Notes: a model not told the origin generated them from the letters alone. Counted from the first letter of the stretch, positions 8,192 through 17,213 are shown. The stretch: 64,000 nucleotides of DNA from Clostridium_AQ sp900552125 (GCA_037892765.1 JBBKBW010000009.1), one strand, 5' to 3'. Numbers and translations are program-made.

Positions 8192-8902
8192 TTAAAGGGG
8201 ATGTTTCTTCATCTGTGCAAATTGTCGTGGATATTTTTTAGGAGTTAATTTAGTTTTTTCATATACAAAATTAATACGCTGAGATCCATCTGACAGTTTA
8301 TGCACATCTCTTTGTTTCATTTCACACCCTAAGATACGAATTGCATTCTTTGCTAATTCATGTTCTTCATCTCCATTAGCACCTTTCAATGCTAGAAAAT
8401 AGCCATGAAGCTTCACAAGCGGTATACACAATTCACTTAATAGCGGTAAATTTGCAACTGCTCTAGCACTAACAATATCAAAGCTTTCTCTATGATCTTT
8501 CGCATAATCTTCCGCTCGAGCATGAACGCATGTCACATTATCCAATTGTAATTTCTCACATAAAGCATTTAAAAAAGTTACTCTTTTTCCTAAAGTTTCC
8601 ACAATTGTAAGCTCCAATTCAGGATATACTATTTTTAAAGGTATTCCTGGAAATCCTGCGCCAGCACCCACATCACAGAAACTTCCCTGTATCTTCATGT
8701 CAAAAGAAGGTAATATTGAGTCCAGAAAGTGCTTTTCATAAATTTCATCAATATCAGTTATTGCTGTTAGATTCATCTTCTGATTCCACTCTATCAGCAT
8801 ATTGGCATAATCTTCAAATTGTTTAATTTGATGTTCTTGTAAATGAATTCCGTGTTCATTTAATATCTTTACAAAGTCTTCTTTATGAAATATTTTGGAC
8901 AT
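8192..8902 (-). CDS. rsmG: 16S rRNA (guanine527-N7)-methyltransferase RsmG
   Basis: 236-residue SAM-dependent methyltransferase (GidB). SAM-binding glycine loop DVGAGAGFPGIPLK at 77-90; EKHFLDSI upstream is also family-typical. First gene of the rsmG-noc-parA-parB operon, with GGAGGG before the ATG and a promoter 20 bases upstream. mnmG and mnmE, which usually precede it, are not here; mnmE is 11 kb away. Confidence 0.95.
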   Translation of the reverse strand: MSKIFHKEDFVKILNEHGIHLQEHQIKQFEDYANMLIEWNQKMNLTAITDIDEIYEKHFLDSILPSFDMKIQGSFCDVGAGAGFPGIPLKIVYPELELTIVETLGKRVTFLNALCEKLQLDNVTCVHARAEDYAKDHRESFDIVSARAVANLPLLSELCIPLVKLHGYFLALKGANGDEEHELAKNAIRILGCEMKQRDVHKLSDGSQRINFVYEKTKLTPKKYPRQFAQMKKHPL

Positions 8903-8923
8903 AGTATCCCTCCAGCACCTACT

Positions 8924-8952
8924 ATTATATCAAAGAAACCCTTTGAACTAAA
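8924..8952 (-). promoter_or_regulatory. Promoter of the rsmG operon
   Basis: Minus strand TATAAT (8924-8929) with a weak -35 TTAGTT/TTTAGT 16-17 nt upstream. Leader of about 15 nt. Confidence 0.55.
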
Positions 8953-9125
8953 CATTTACTTTATGATTTTTATAATACAAACCAACAATTCAATCATCTG
9001 ACTTATATGATTATTATTTAAATCAACTTTTAATGCTTATATATTTATTCTTTTATTTTTTAAATATACTTAGCTTTTTTTAATCATTTCATGTAAAATT
9101 AGCTAGGATGAAATGAGGGATATAT

Positions 9126-10475
9126 TTGAAAAAGGATTTAGGAAAAGATTCCATATTAAAGCTTGTGTTCTCTTTGGCTATTCCTGCCATGATTGCACAG
9201 CTTGTCAATGTTTTATACAGTATTGTTGACCGTATGTTTGTAGGACAAATTCCTGAGATAGGAAATCAGGCATTAGCTGCAGTAGGAGTTTGTGGTCCTA
9301 TTGTTACACTGTTATCTTCCTTTGGTACCCTAATAGGGATTGGTGGTTCTATTCTTATGTCAATTAAGATGGGGCAAAAGAAAATGGAAGATGCTAAACA
9401 GATTTTATATACCAGCTTTATTATGCTGATATGTGTTTCTATTGTACTTACCGTGTTATTTCTATTCTTAAGAAGGCCTATGATTTATTGGTTTGGAGGA
9501 AGTGATGCATTATATCAATATGCAAATACTTATTTAACAATCTATACTGCGGGAACTTTCTTCGCCCTAATGGCAATTGGAATGAATTATTTTATTACTT
9601 GCCAAGGATTTGCATCTATGGCAATGTTTAGCGTTATTATTGGAGCCATCACAAATATTATATTAGATGCATTATTTATCAGAGTATTTCATATGCAGAT
9701 TGCAGGTGCCGCAATCGCAACTGTCATTGCTCAGATTATGTCTTCCCTATTTGTAGTTGGTTTTTTAATTAGTAAACATTCACAGGTGCGATTAAAGAAA
9801 AATACTTTTCAGATTCACTTTGCGAAAACAATATTAAAGTTAGGTTTTTCTCCATTTATCATCATTGCCAGTGATTCCATTATCATTATATTAATGAATA
9901 CGATTCTACAAAAAGTTGGCGGTTCCGGTTATGGAGATGTACTAATTTCTGCCGCAACGATTGCCCAAAGCTGTTTCTTATTGATAACCGGTCCTTTACT
10001 TGGAATAACCAGCGGAACACAAACAATTATCAGTTATAACTTTGGCGCAAAGAATCGTAAACGTATAGAAAAAGCATTTAAAACAATTATCACTATGGCT
10101 CTTTGCTTTTGTACCTTTATGTTTATCACTATTATGTTCTTCTCTGATTCATTTGTTTCTATGTTTACAAATGATGCGACAACAACTCCTATCGCAATCC
10201 GAGCTATTCGTATCTTTATTTTAGGTATAATTCCAATGGCAATACAATATGCCTTAGTTGATGGTATTACTGCACTATCCAATGTTAAAATTTCTCTTGC
10301 CCTATCTATGACAAGAAAAACTATTTATATTGTATCACTGCTTATACTTCCAATGATTTTTATGGCTGAAAGCATCTTTTTCGCACAGCCGATTGCAGAT
10401 GTTCTTGCGACTATGATCACATCTTTTGTATTTATCAAAACATTCCCTAGTTTCATGAGAAACAATGGCATGTAG
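9126..10475 (+). CDS. MATE family efflux transporter
   Basis: 449-residue membrane antiporter of the MATE (multidrug and toxic compound extrusion) family, about twelve membrane helices in two related halves; typical first helix LVFSLAIPAMIAQLVNVLYS and VDRMFVGQI. Exchanges cationic drugs or metabolites for Na+ or H+. Start is TTG at 9126 with GAGGGA five bases upstream; no ATG fits better. Followed at once by a strong terminator, so monocistronic. A second MATE gene of a different subgroup, now broken, lies 2 kb downstream. Confidence 0.92.
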   Translation: MKKDLGKDSILKLVFSLAIPAMIAQLVNVLYSIVDRMFVGQIPEIGNQALAAVGVCGPIVTLLSSFGTLIGIGGSILMSIKMGQKKMEDAKQILYTSFIMLICVSIVLTVLFLFLRRPMIYWFGGSDALYQYANTYLTIYTAGTFFALMAIGMNYFITCQGFASMAMFSVIIGAITNIILDALFIRVFHMQIAGAAIATVIAQIMSSLFVVGFLISKHSQVRLKKNTFQIHFAKTILKLGFSPFIIIASDSIIIILMNTILQKVGGSGYGDVLISAATIAQSCFLLITGPLLGITSGTQTIISYNFGAKNRKRIEKAFKTIITMALCFCTFMFITIMFFSDSFVSMFTNDATTTPIAIRAIRIFILGIIPMAIQYALVDGITALSNVKISLALSMTRKTIYIVSLLILPMIFMAESIFFAQPIADVLATMITSFVFIKTFPSFMRNNGM

Positions 10476-10489
10476 TATACTTTACACAA

Positions 10490-11199
10490 CGAAACAAACC
10501 TCCAGCTATTACTCTTATTAACTGGAGGTTTTTATATATTCAATTGTATTTTATCACGTCCATTTCTTATCTATGTTGATGTCTTTGTATAAGATATATT
10601 AGTCAAATTACAATACATTACTGATAAACTTTGAACGTTGCATTTTGAATACTATATGGACTCTGTTTATGTCTATTTCTTTCTTACCTATGTATGCGTA
10701 GTTGTCAAATGCTTATCCCTACTATTTAATTGTCGCAACAGATTTCCTATTATCATAGCCTAATTTTTATAAGTGCTTCATACTTACATTCTTATTAAGC
10801 TCTGATATCACTTATGACATCTTCCCATATCTATCTTCATTAAGATAAATTATTGCTTTTACATATCACTATGTTCCAGCCGTTCATAAGCTTTTTATAT
10901 AGCTTCTCATGCTTTTTGGAGTTTCTAGTTTTACCTAGTAGATATAATCACTTATATCTTTTCCTAATACCTTGATCCCTGTCACCAATCTTCTTTAGGC
11001 TTAAACTTCCGATGATCCACACCGTATTTTCCGAATTATGTTAGTTATTAATGGTATCTCTCTAACTTTTCTCCTACTGATAAGTTCCTCTACAAGAAAC
11101 CCTTTCACGCACCAGTATTATGAACAAGTTCCATTAATCTAACTAGCTAACGTTCCCATCTTCTCACCGCTCTCTTTTTTTATTGCTATTTCTTTTTAC
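10490..11199 (-). ncRNA. Large structured non-coding RNA (candidate, ROOL/GOLLD-like size)
   Basis: About 710 nt with no ORF of 60 codons on either strand, bounded by a good promoter (11206-11233) and a terminator (10496-10531). On the minus strand it is a chain of perfect or near-perfect helices: 13 bp with a 2-nt bulge joining 11131-11143 to 11040-11054, enclosing 5-bp helices 11126-11130/11064-11068 and 11113-11117/11075-11079 and a 5-bp hairpin at 11084-11100; 8-bp hairpin with GUGA loop (10940-10959); 5-bp hairpin with GUGA loop (10861-10874); hairpin 10885-10911; 9-bp hairpin (10829-10850); 7-bp hairpin (10804-10821); nested 7-bp plus 5-bp helices (10758-10800). Size and style recall the ornate large RNAs; family identity is untested. 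Confidence 0.65.
10496..10536. terminator. Strong hairpin ending the MATE gene and the large RNA
   Basis: AAACCTCCAG (10496-10505), 16-nt loop, CTGGAGGTTT (10522-10531), then TTATATATT rightward. Leftward the stem is followed by GTTTCGTTG, with TTTGTTT across the junction; weaker but usable. Lies between convergent transcripts. Confidence 0.85.
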
Positions 11200-11205
11200 A
11201 CCTTT

Positions 11206-11250
11206 ATTATAACTAGTCTATCTTATATGTAAATATTATTGGAATAATAT
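11206..11250 (-). promoter_or_regulatory. Promoter and 18-bp palindrome of the large RNA
   Basis: Minus strand: TTTACA (11228-11233), 16-nt spacer, TATAAT (11206-11211); predicted start near 11199. Directly upstream and sharing one base with the -35 is a perfect palindrome ATATTATTCCAATAATAT (11233-11250), a likely operator. Confidence 0.65.
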
Positions 11251-11271
11251 GCAATAAACTGGAATTTTTTG

Positions 11272-11958
11272 TTATTTCTTTTCTATATAGCTGTGGAAAG
11301 TATCTATCATTTTAGCTTTCTTTGTCCTAGAAACAGGTAAAGATATCTTAGGTAAAATAACGGTATCGTTTTCAATCTTTAAAATATACTCCATATTCAC
11401 AAGATAGCTAGCATGAATCCACAGAAAATCATAAGGTTCAAAAAAGGCAAAAGCATCTTTCATATTTTTTCTTTCTCTGAATTCTCCGCGTTTTGTATGA
11501 TATACTAACATCTTATCTTCTTTCTCTATATAGTAAATATCACTGATTTTTAGTGGTACTTTAACATTATTATAGGAAAATAGATATTCATCCTGATGAT
11601 GAATCAGTTTCTTTAGATAAGGCAATATTTTTAACATTTCCTGGGAAATCTCTTTACGTTGGATATAAAATATTCTTGCGAATGGCAGTATTTCTTTCTC
11701 CGTTTCTGTCAATTTTGATTTTATATAAATCACGATTCTTTGTGGTTTATTTAACACAAATGTCTGAGTGACTCTTGGTACTTCCATTTTCTCATGGAAA
11801 AAGACAACTTGAAAATCCTTTTCTGCTTCTACTTTTGCGAATTGTGATATTTTCTGAAAACAATAACAGCTACAATCCTCCTGCTGAAATTGCTTCGCAA
11901 ATACATATAGAATCTGTTTGGCAATTTCCTCTGTTTCTAGTATCGCGATCCGTAACAT
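11272..11958 (-). CDS. LytTR-type regulator with degenerate receiver
   Basis: 228 residues. The C-terminal ~100 residues are a LytTR DNA-binding domain (DIYYIEKEDKMLVYHTKRGEF, FLWIHASYLVNMEYI). The N-terminal ~120 residues have the length and alternating pattern of a receiver, but the phospho-acceptor region reads DFQVVFFHEKM, with no Asp in the expected place, so phosphorylation control is doubtful. No histidine kinase is adjacent. ATG follows GAGGTG. It lies just upstream of the large RNA on the same strand, only 39 nt from its promoter, and no terminator separates them, so it could feed transcription into the RNA. Confidence 0.8.
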   Translation of the reverse strand: MLRIAILETEEIAKQILYVFAKQFQQEDCSCYCFQKISQFAKVEAEKDFQVVFFHEKMEVPRVTQTFVLNKPQRIVIYIKSKLTETEKEILPFARIFYIQRKEISQEMLKILPYLKKLIHHQDEYLFSYNNVKVPLKISDIYYIEKEDKMLVYHTKRGEFRERKNMKDAFAFFEPYDFLWIHASYLVNMEYILKIENDTVILPKISLPVSRTKKAKMIDTFHSYIEKK

Positions 11959-12075
11959 GATTCATCACCTCTTTTTCTACAATAATATGCTTTTCACTTA
12001 TATTATAACGCTAGTATTTCTTTGCGTATAGTTTATATTCTTAATAAAAATGACTGCATAATGCAGTCTAAATCG

Positions 12076-13417
12076 TTACATAGTTGCTTGCTTTTTACGA
12101 AACATAAATTCTTTAGTAAATTTAGCCATCATATAAATAGCATATACCGCAACGATTAATTCTGTTAGAGGCATTGCGAACCATAATGTATCTGCACTAA
12201 ATACAATTGGTAAGATGTAGATAATCCGCTTATTATTAAACCACGTGCTACAGAAACAATAAATGCTACATTAGGTTTCATAATAGCTTGGAAATAATAA
12301 GTAGAAAAGATATTGATTGGCAACAATAAGAATGATAAACCATAAGTAGAAATAATAGATGGAGCTATTTCTAATACTTCTTTTGTTGGTGTCATAAAAA
12401 TATGAATGAATTGATTTGGTATCGTTAAACAAAGAACTGTCCATAATATTGCAAAGAATCCTGCTGTATATAAGGCGTATTTTAAGGTTTCCTTTACTCT
12501 GTCCCATTTTCCAGCACCATAGTTTGTTGAGAATATAGGCTGTGATGCTTGTCCAACACTATATGCACAACATTGAACAAATGTACTGACATTAACAATA
12601 ACCCCGTAAATAGATAAGGCATTTGTTCCTAAATATGTCATAATCTGTCGATTGAATAATATAGTCAATATTCCCATCGCAATATCAATAAAGAAAGTTG
12701 AAAATCCTGTTATGCATATCTTTTTAAATTGTTGTAAAGGCTGTGAAGGTTTTACAAGACGTAATGTATTTTTCTTTGTTAAGAAATGACTACACATTAC
12801 TAAGATAGAGATAATAGAACCTATGGCAGTAGCTAATCCTGCTCCCATAGCACCCATATTACATGTAAAGACAAAGAAATAATCTCCAAAAACATTGAAA
12901 ACTCCTCCTGCTAAAACAGCTGCTGTTGCTAAAGCAGGATTTTTATCATTTCTTAAATAAGCGGCCATAGCCTGTGTAAATAAGAAACATGGTATTACAA
13001 ATTTAATTGGATATACATATTCACGTGCTAATGTTAATATTGATTCATCAGCACCAAATAACATCAATAATTCTTTATCAAAGAAAATAATAACGAATCA
13101 GGCAATTAAAGAAAATACAATAGCTCCTAATATGGAAACTGTAAAGTATTCATTTGAACTATCCTCTTTATCTTTGGACTGCCCTCGAATCGTACTAAAA
13201 ATAACGGATCCACCAATTCCCATAAGAAGTCCTAAACTATAAATAATATTCCAGATAGGGGCTACAACAGCTAGAGCCGCGGTTCCTGCTGAACCGTGAT
13301 ACTGTCCTACCATTGCCATGTCCACAATCGAATAAATGGAAGTAATCAAGGCACTTCCAAATGCAGCTAATAAATATTTAAAGTATAGTGTTTTTATTTT
13401 TCCTGTTAAAAATCCAT
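12076..13417 (-). pseudogene. MATE efflux transporter, inactivated by three lesions
   Basis: Homologous throughout to MATE pumps (FLTGKIKTLYFKYLLAAFG, SIYSIVDMAMVGQYHG, GLLMGIGGSVIFSTIRG, and a C-terminal half), but not readable as one protein. (1) The ATG at 13417 with AAGGAG seven bases upstream reads only three codons; one base is missing from the A5 run at 13408-13412. (2) An in-frame TGA at 13098-13100 splits the protein after IVFSLIA. (3) One base is missing near 12217-12224; after restoring it the frame continues ILPIVFSADTLWFAMPLTE to a TAA at 12076. Sequencing error could explain one lesion, hardly all three. Confidence 0.85.
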
Positions 13418-13437
13418 TTCTTTTCTCCTTCCAAAAC

Positions 13438-13489
13438 AAAAAAATGCCGGATAAGATTTCAGGCATCTCAGCCCGTGCTCTTATCCAGC
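13438..13489 (-). terminator. Leader terminator before the MATE pseudogene
   Basis: Minus strand 11-bp stem GCTGGATAAGA/TCTTATCCGGC (13479-13489 with 13446-13456) topped by a second 5-bp stem CGGGC/GCCTG, then seven T (13438-13444), and only afterwards the AAGGAG site and start codon of the MATE gene. Such placement means attenuation: a transcription stop in the 5' leader that must be overcome for expression. An open frame runs through it from ATG ATG at about 13496 (MMSWIRARAEMPEILSG), possibly a leader peptide. Confidence 0.75.
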
Positions 13490-13533
13490 TCATCATTTCT
13501 AATGAATGACTTACCCTCCGTGCAAGTACTATT

Positions 13534-13562
13534 ATTTTATTGATAATTTACGAATTTGTCAA
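13534..13562 (-). promoter_or_regulatory. Promoter of the MATE pseudogene leader
   Basis: Minus strand TTGACA (13557-13562), 17-nt spacer, TAAAAT (13534-13539); start near 13527, leaving about 110 nt of leader. Confidence 0.8.
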
Positions 13563-13630
13563 TAAATCAAACTAAAATGTATGATATCTTTTTCATAATT
13601 TTATATATTTTATAAGACCTATTTCAAAAT

Positions 13631-13659
13631 ATAAAAGAGTCAATTTTTTACTGACTCTA
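13631..13659 (-). terminator. Terminator of murA
   Basis: Minus strand AGAGTCA, 9-nt loop, TGACTCT, TTTTA, immediately after the murA stop codon. Confidence 0.85.
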
Positions 13660-14922
13660 TTATTCCACTGTTTCTCTCCAGATTTTAGCTCCTAAAGCTG
13701 TTAGTTTATCATCTAAATGCTCATAACCACGTTCAATATGATAAATATTATGAATCGTAGTTACTCCATCCGCAATCAATCCCGCTATAACTAAACAAGC
13801 TCCACAGCGTAAATCTGTCGCATATACCTCTGCTCCTGATAATGGTGTTGGCCCATTAATAAAGGAACTTGGAATCATAACATTGATATTGGCTCCCATT
13901 TTGTTTAATTCCTGACAATGTTTAAATCGCTCAGTATATATAGTTTCAGTCACGATAGATTGTCCTTCTACCTGCGTTAATAGTGCAGTCAAAGGCTGTT
14001 GTATATCTGTTGCGAAACCAGGGTATGGTAATGTCTTTATATCGGTAGCCTTTAAGTTTTTGGAAGAACGTATTACTACATTATCTACATCAATCTCCAT
14101 ATTGCAGCCTATTTCTTTTAATTTAGATAATAGTGCTTCTAAATGATGCGGAATAATGTTTTCTATACGTACCTCTTTAGCCGCAGCTGCAGCTAAAACA
14201 ATATAGGTTGCTGCCTCAATACGATCAGGAATAATTTCATGGAAACAGCCGCCTAAGCTGTCTACACCATCAATCGTAATAACATTTGTCCCAGCACCTC
14301 GAATATTTGCGCCCATTTTATTCAACAAGGTCGCAACATCAATAATTTCTGGTTCTTTTGCTGCATTTTCAATGGTTGTTCTTCCTTTGGCATATACTGC
14401 TGCCATCATAATATTAATCGTAGCACCTACGCTTGCGATATCTAAAAAGATTTTAGTACCTACTAATTCCTTCGCATCTAAAATATAACTGCCATGGTCA
14501 TAACGAATTTCTGCACCTAATGCTTCAAATCCCTTTAAATGCAAGTCAATCGGTCTAGGCCCTAAATAACAACCTCCAGGCATCTTTATCTCAACATGTC
14601 CATATTTTCCTAACAATGCGCCCATAAAATAATAAGAAGCACGTAGTTTATTAACTGCATCTTGAATTAATGGACGATTTTCCATTGTGGTAGGATCTAT
14701 TACTATAGTGTCACTAGATCGTATATCAACCATAACACCTAAGCTCTTCAACAAATCAGACAATGATTGTACATCAGATATATCAGGAACGCCACAAATA
14801 GTAACTGGACCATTCGCCAATATTGCCGCAGGAATCAAGGCAACTGTAGCATTTTTTGATCCGCTTATTCTTACTGTTCCCTCTAATTCGTGCTTACCTT
14901 CAATTTTTATTACTTCTTCCAT
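13660..14922 (-). CDS. murA: UDP-N-acetylglucosamine 1-carboxyvinyltransferase
   Basis: 420 residues; transfers enolpyruvate from PEP to UDP-GlcNAc, the first committed step of peptidoglycan synthesis in the cytosol. N-terminal KNATVALIPAAIL and the active-site loop MPGGCYLGPRPIDLHLKG are present, with the fosfomycin-target cysteine at residue 118, so the enzyme should be fosfomycin-sensitive. Length is normal. GGAAGGAG precedes ATG. Single-gene unit with its own terminator. Firmicutes often carry two copies (murA1/murA2); which one this is cannot be told. Confidence 0.95.
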   Translation of the reverse strand: MEEVIKIEGKHELEGTVRISGSKNATVALIPAAILANGPVTICGVPDISDVQSLSDLLKSLGVMVDIRSSDTIVIDPTTMENRPLIQDAVNKLRASYYFMGALLGKYGHVEIKMPGGCYLGPRPIDLHLKGFEALGAEIRYDHGSYILDAKELVGTKIFLDIASVGATINIMMAAVYAKGRTTIENAAKEPEIIDVATLLNKMGANIRGAGTNVITIDGVDSLGGCFHEIIPDRIEAATYIVLAAAAAKEVRIENIIPHHLEALLSKLKEIGCNMEIDVDNVVIRSSKNLKATDIKTLPYPGFATDIQQPLTALLTQVEGQSIVTETIYTERFKHCQELNKMGANINVMIPSSFINGPTPLSGAEVYATDLRCGACLVIAGLIADGVTTIHNIYHIERGYEHLDDKLTALGAKIWRETVE

Positions 14923-15253
14923 GACAATTCTCCTTCCAGTATTACTATTTTATTGTATTTGTTTATTCTTGTGATTCTTTAATGTGCAAAATCGCATTAT
15001 TATTATAAAGCATTTCAAGGCAGATATCTATATAAAATAAGAATTCTTAAAAACTCTTTGTTTTTTTATTGATTTTCAATTGAAATATATCTCTTTTCTA
15101 CAAAATTTTTACATTTATTCTCAATTTTTATAGAATTGAGAGAGTTTATACCTATGAATATAAAATTTCATTTTTTTACTTTTTTAATTAGTAAATATTC
15201 ATCTTTTTTGGTATAATACGTTATTGTAAATAAATTGAGATAGGAGTGATAAT
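14923..15253. promoter_or_regulatory. Divergent intergenic region murA / DUF1846
   Basis: 331 bases without an ORF. It holds a perfect 12-bp palindrome TTTCAATTGAAA (15074-15085), an 8-bp inverted repeat TCTCAATT-7 nt-AATTGAGA (15119-15141), and a TATAAT at 15212-15217 serving the DUF1846 gene with only a weak -35 18 nt upstream. The palindromes may be operators; no regulator is known. Confidence 0.45.
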
Positions 15254-16738
15254 ATGCAAGAGCTGGCATTTGATAATGATCAGTATTTAAAACTACAATC
15301 AAAACACATTTTGGAACGAATTAGTCAATTTGACAACAAATTATACCTTGAATTTGGTGGCAAGTTATTTGATGACCATCATGCTTCAAGAGTATTGCCT
15401 GGATTTCAGCCTGACAGTAAACTTAAAATGCTTCTTGAGTTAAAGGACAAAGTTGAAATCGTAATTGCGGTTTCCGCAAATGATATTGAGAAAAACAAAA
15501 TACGCAGTGATATGGGAATTACCTACGATGTGGAAGTATTACGTTTAATTGATGCTTTCCGTGGAACTGGTTTATATGTAGGCAGTGTTGTTATTACACA
15601 ATATGCTAATCAGGCATCTGCTGATACATTTAAAGCCCATTTAGAGCATTTAGGTGTAAGCGTATATCTACACTACCCTATTGCTGGATATCCAAATAAT
15701 ATCCCACACATTGTATCTGATGAAGGTTACGGAAAAAATGATTATATTGAAACTAGTAAACCATTGATTGTAGTAACCGCTCCTGGACCAGGTTCTGGTA
15801 AAATGGCTACTTGTTTATCTCAGCTATATCATGAACATAAACGTGGTATTAAAGCTGGATATGCAAAGTTTGAAACATTCCCAATCTGGAATCTTCCTCT
15901 AAAACATCCTGTTAATCTAGCTTATGAAGCTGCAACTGCAGACTTAAATGATATTAACATGATTGACCCTTTCCATTTAGAAGCTTATGGCGAAACTACT
16001 GTAAATTATAATCGAGATGTTGAAATTTTCCCTGTATTAAACGCTATGTTTGAACAGATTTTAGGAACTAGTCCTTATAAATCACCTACTGATATGGGAG
16101 TAAACATGGCTGGTTACTGTATTATAAATGATGATGCAGCACGTCGTGCCAGCAATGACGAAATAATTCGTCGTTATTATAAAGCAAAAGTAGACTTTAA
16201 AAAAGGATATACAACAGAAGATACAATTGGTAAAATTGAAATCATTATGTCACAGGCTAACATTCAAGCCAGTGATCGTAGAGTAGTTGCTCCTGCCCTT
16301 GAAAAAGCAGAAACTACTGGAGCTCCAGCAGTCGCAATTGAATTAAGCGATGGAAGAATTGTAACAGGAAAGACTACGTCATTACTAGGAGCTAGCTCTG
16401 CAGCTTTATTAAACGCATTGAAAGCACTTGGTAATATTAATGATGAAATACCATTAATTTCTCCAAATATCATTGAGCCAATTCAAAAGCTAAAAGTTAA
16501 CTCTCTTGGAAATCATAATCCTAGATTACATACTGATGAAGTATTAATAGCTCTTGCGATTAGTGCTACAACAAATCCAGTTTCTCATCTTGCTATGCAG
16601 CAACTTGATAAACTTAAAAATTGTGAAGCACATAGTACAGTCATTCTTTCTCAAGTAGATGCAAATACATTTAGAAAAATAAAAGTAAATCTGACTTGTG
16701 AAGATAAATATCAGACTAAAAAGCTATATCATAGATAA
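15254..16738 (+). CDS. DUF1846 domain-containing protein
   Basis: 494 residues, full length for this family of cytosolic proteins of unknown function. Recognised from the conserved stretches VITQYANQASADTF, VVTAPGPGSGKMATCLSQL (a P-loop-like GPGSGKMAT at about 178-186) and SPTDMGVNMAGYCI. Structures of family members are known but the reaction is not; nucleotide binding is suggested by the glycine-rich loop, which is inference. AGGAGTG precedes ATG. Monocistronic, ended by a bidirectional terminator. Confidence 0.9.
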   Translation: MQELAFDNDQYLKLQSKHILERISQFDNKLYLEFGGKLFDDHHASRVLPGFQPDSKLKMLLELKDKVEIVIAVSANDIEKNKIRSDMGITYDVEVLRLIDAFRGTGLYVGSVVITQYANQASADTFKAHLEHLGVSVYLHYPIAGYPNNIPHIVSDEGYGKNDYIETSKPLIVVTAPGPGSGKMATCLSQLYHEHKRGIKAGYAKFETFPIWNLPLKHPVNLAYEAATADLNDINMIDPFHLEAYGETTVNYNRDVEIFPVLNAMFEQILGTSPYKSPTDMGVNMAGYCIINDDAARRASNDEIIRRYYKAKVDFKKGYTTEDTIGKIEIIMSQANIQASDRRVVAPALEKAETTGAPAVAIELSDGRIVTGKTTSLLGASSAALLNALKALGNINDEIPLISPNIIEPIQKLKVNSLGNHNPRLHTDEVLIALAISATTNPVSHLAMQQLDKLKNCEAHSTVILSQVDANTFRKIKVNLTCEDKYQTKKLYHR

Positions 16739-16755
16739 ACGATAAGAAAAAGTAG

Positions 16756-16790
16756 AAAAACGAGGTTTCTTTCATGGAAATCTCGTTTTT
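16756..16790. terminator. Bidirectional terminator
   Basis: AAAAACGAG..TTTC with GAAA..CTCGTTTTT between the convergent DUF1846 and DUF3021 genes. Confidence 0.8.
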
Positions 16791-16802
16791 ATATGTAATT
16801 AA

Positions 16803-17213
16803 CTATGTCCGATTCTTTAATAAATCATTTATTGTATTAATATCTTTACGATATATAAAGTAAATATAAATCTGTAATAAAAAATAAATACCTAAACACA
16901 CAAAAGTATTGGAAATAATGTTAACTAGAATGAATGGGATCCCTTGTATCAGAAATATATCAATATATAGTAAACTTAAATAAATAATCCATTTAGTAAC
17001 ATAATAAGTTATACTATATTTAAATGAGATAAAAGAGAATATATATTCTATTAATGCAAATAAAGGCCCTATTATCAGTATATTTAAAATATAATTGAAT
17101 GAAGTGGTTAAACCCAAATTATTAATTGCATTCCATAGTAAACAAATAACACTGCCATAACATCCAAATGGCAAATAATCTTTAAGATATCTTTTTACAT
17201 ATATATTTTTCAT
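16803..17213 (-). CDS. DUF3021-like membrane protein
   Basis: 136 residues with four predicted membrane helices (around 17-33, 40-62, 72-90, 95-118) and a short charged C-terminal tail; the pattern fits DUF3021. Its ATG overlaps the stop of the LytTR gene by four bases (ATGA), so the two are translationally coupled. LytTR plus small membrane protein pairs are common in Firmicutes, where in some studied cases the membrane protein antagonises the regulator; applying that here is inference. Confidence 0.75.
   Translation of the reverse strand: MKNIYVKRYLKDYLPFGCYGSVICLLWNAINNLGLTTSFNYILNILIIGPLFALIEYIFSFISFKYSITYYVTKWIIYLSLLYIDIFLIQGIPFILVNIISNTFVCLGIYFLLQIYIYFIYRKDINTINDLLKNRT

Noticed and set aside
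12241..13030. parS candidates around CACGTG-containing spots at about 12242 and 13021
   Set aside because: Only the central CACGTG is present; the flanking TGTTT/AAACA arms do not match.
13098..13100. In-frame TGA in the MATE gene as a recoded sense codon (Trp or Sec)
   Set aside because: Two independent frameshifts occur in the same gene, all other genes use TGG for Trp, and no SECIS-like element is apparent; simple pseudogene decay is sufficient.
13418..13527. TPP riboswitch, because of a CTGAGA segment in the MATE leader
   Set aside because: The other conserved TPP elements and their order are missing; the segment is simply the loop of the terminator.
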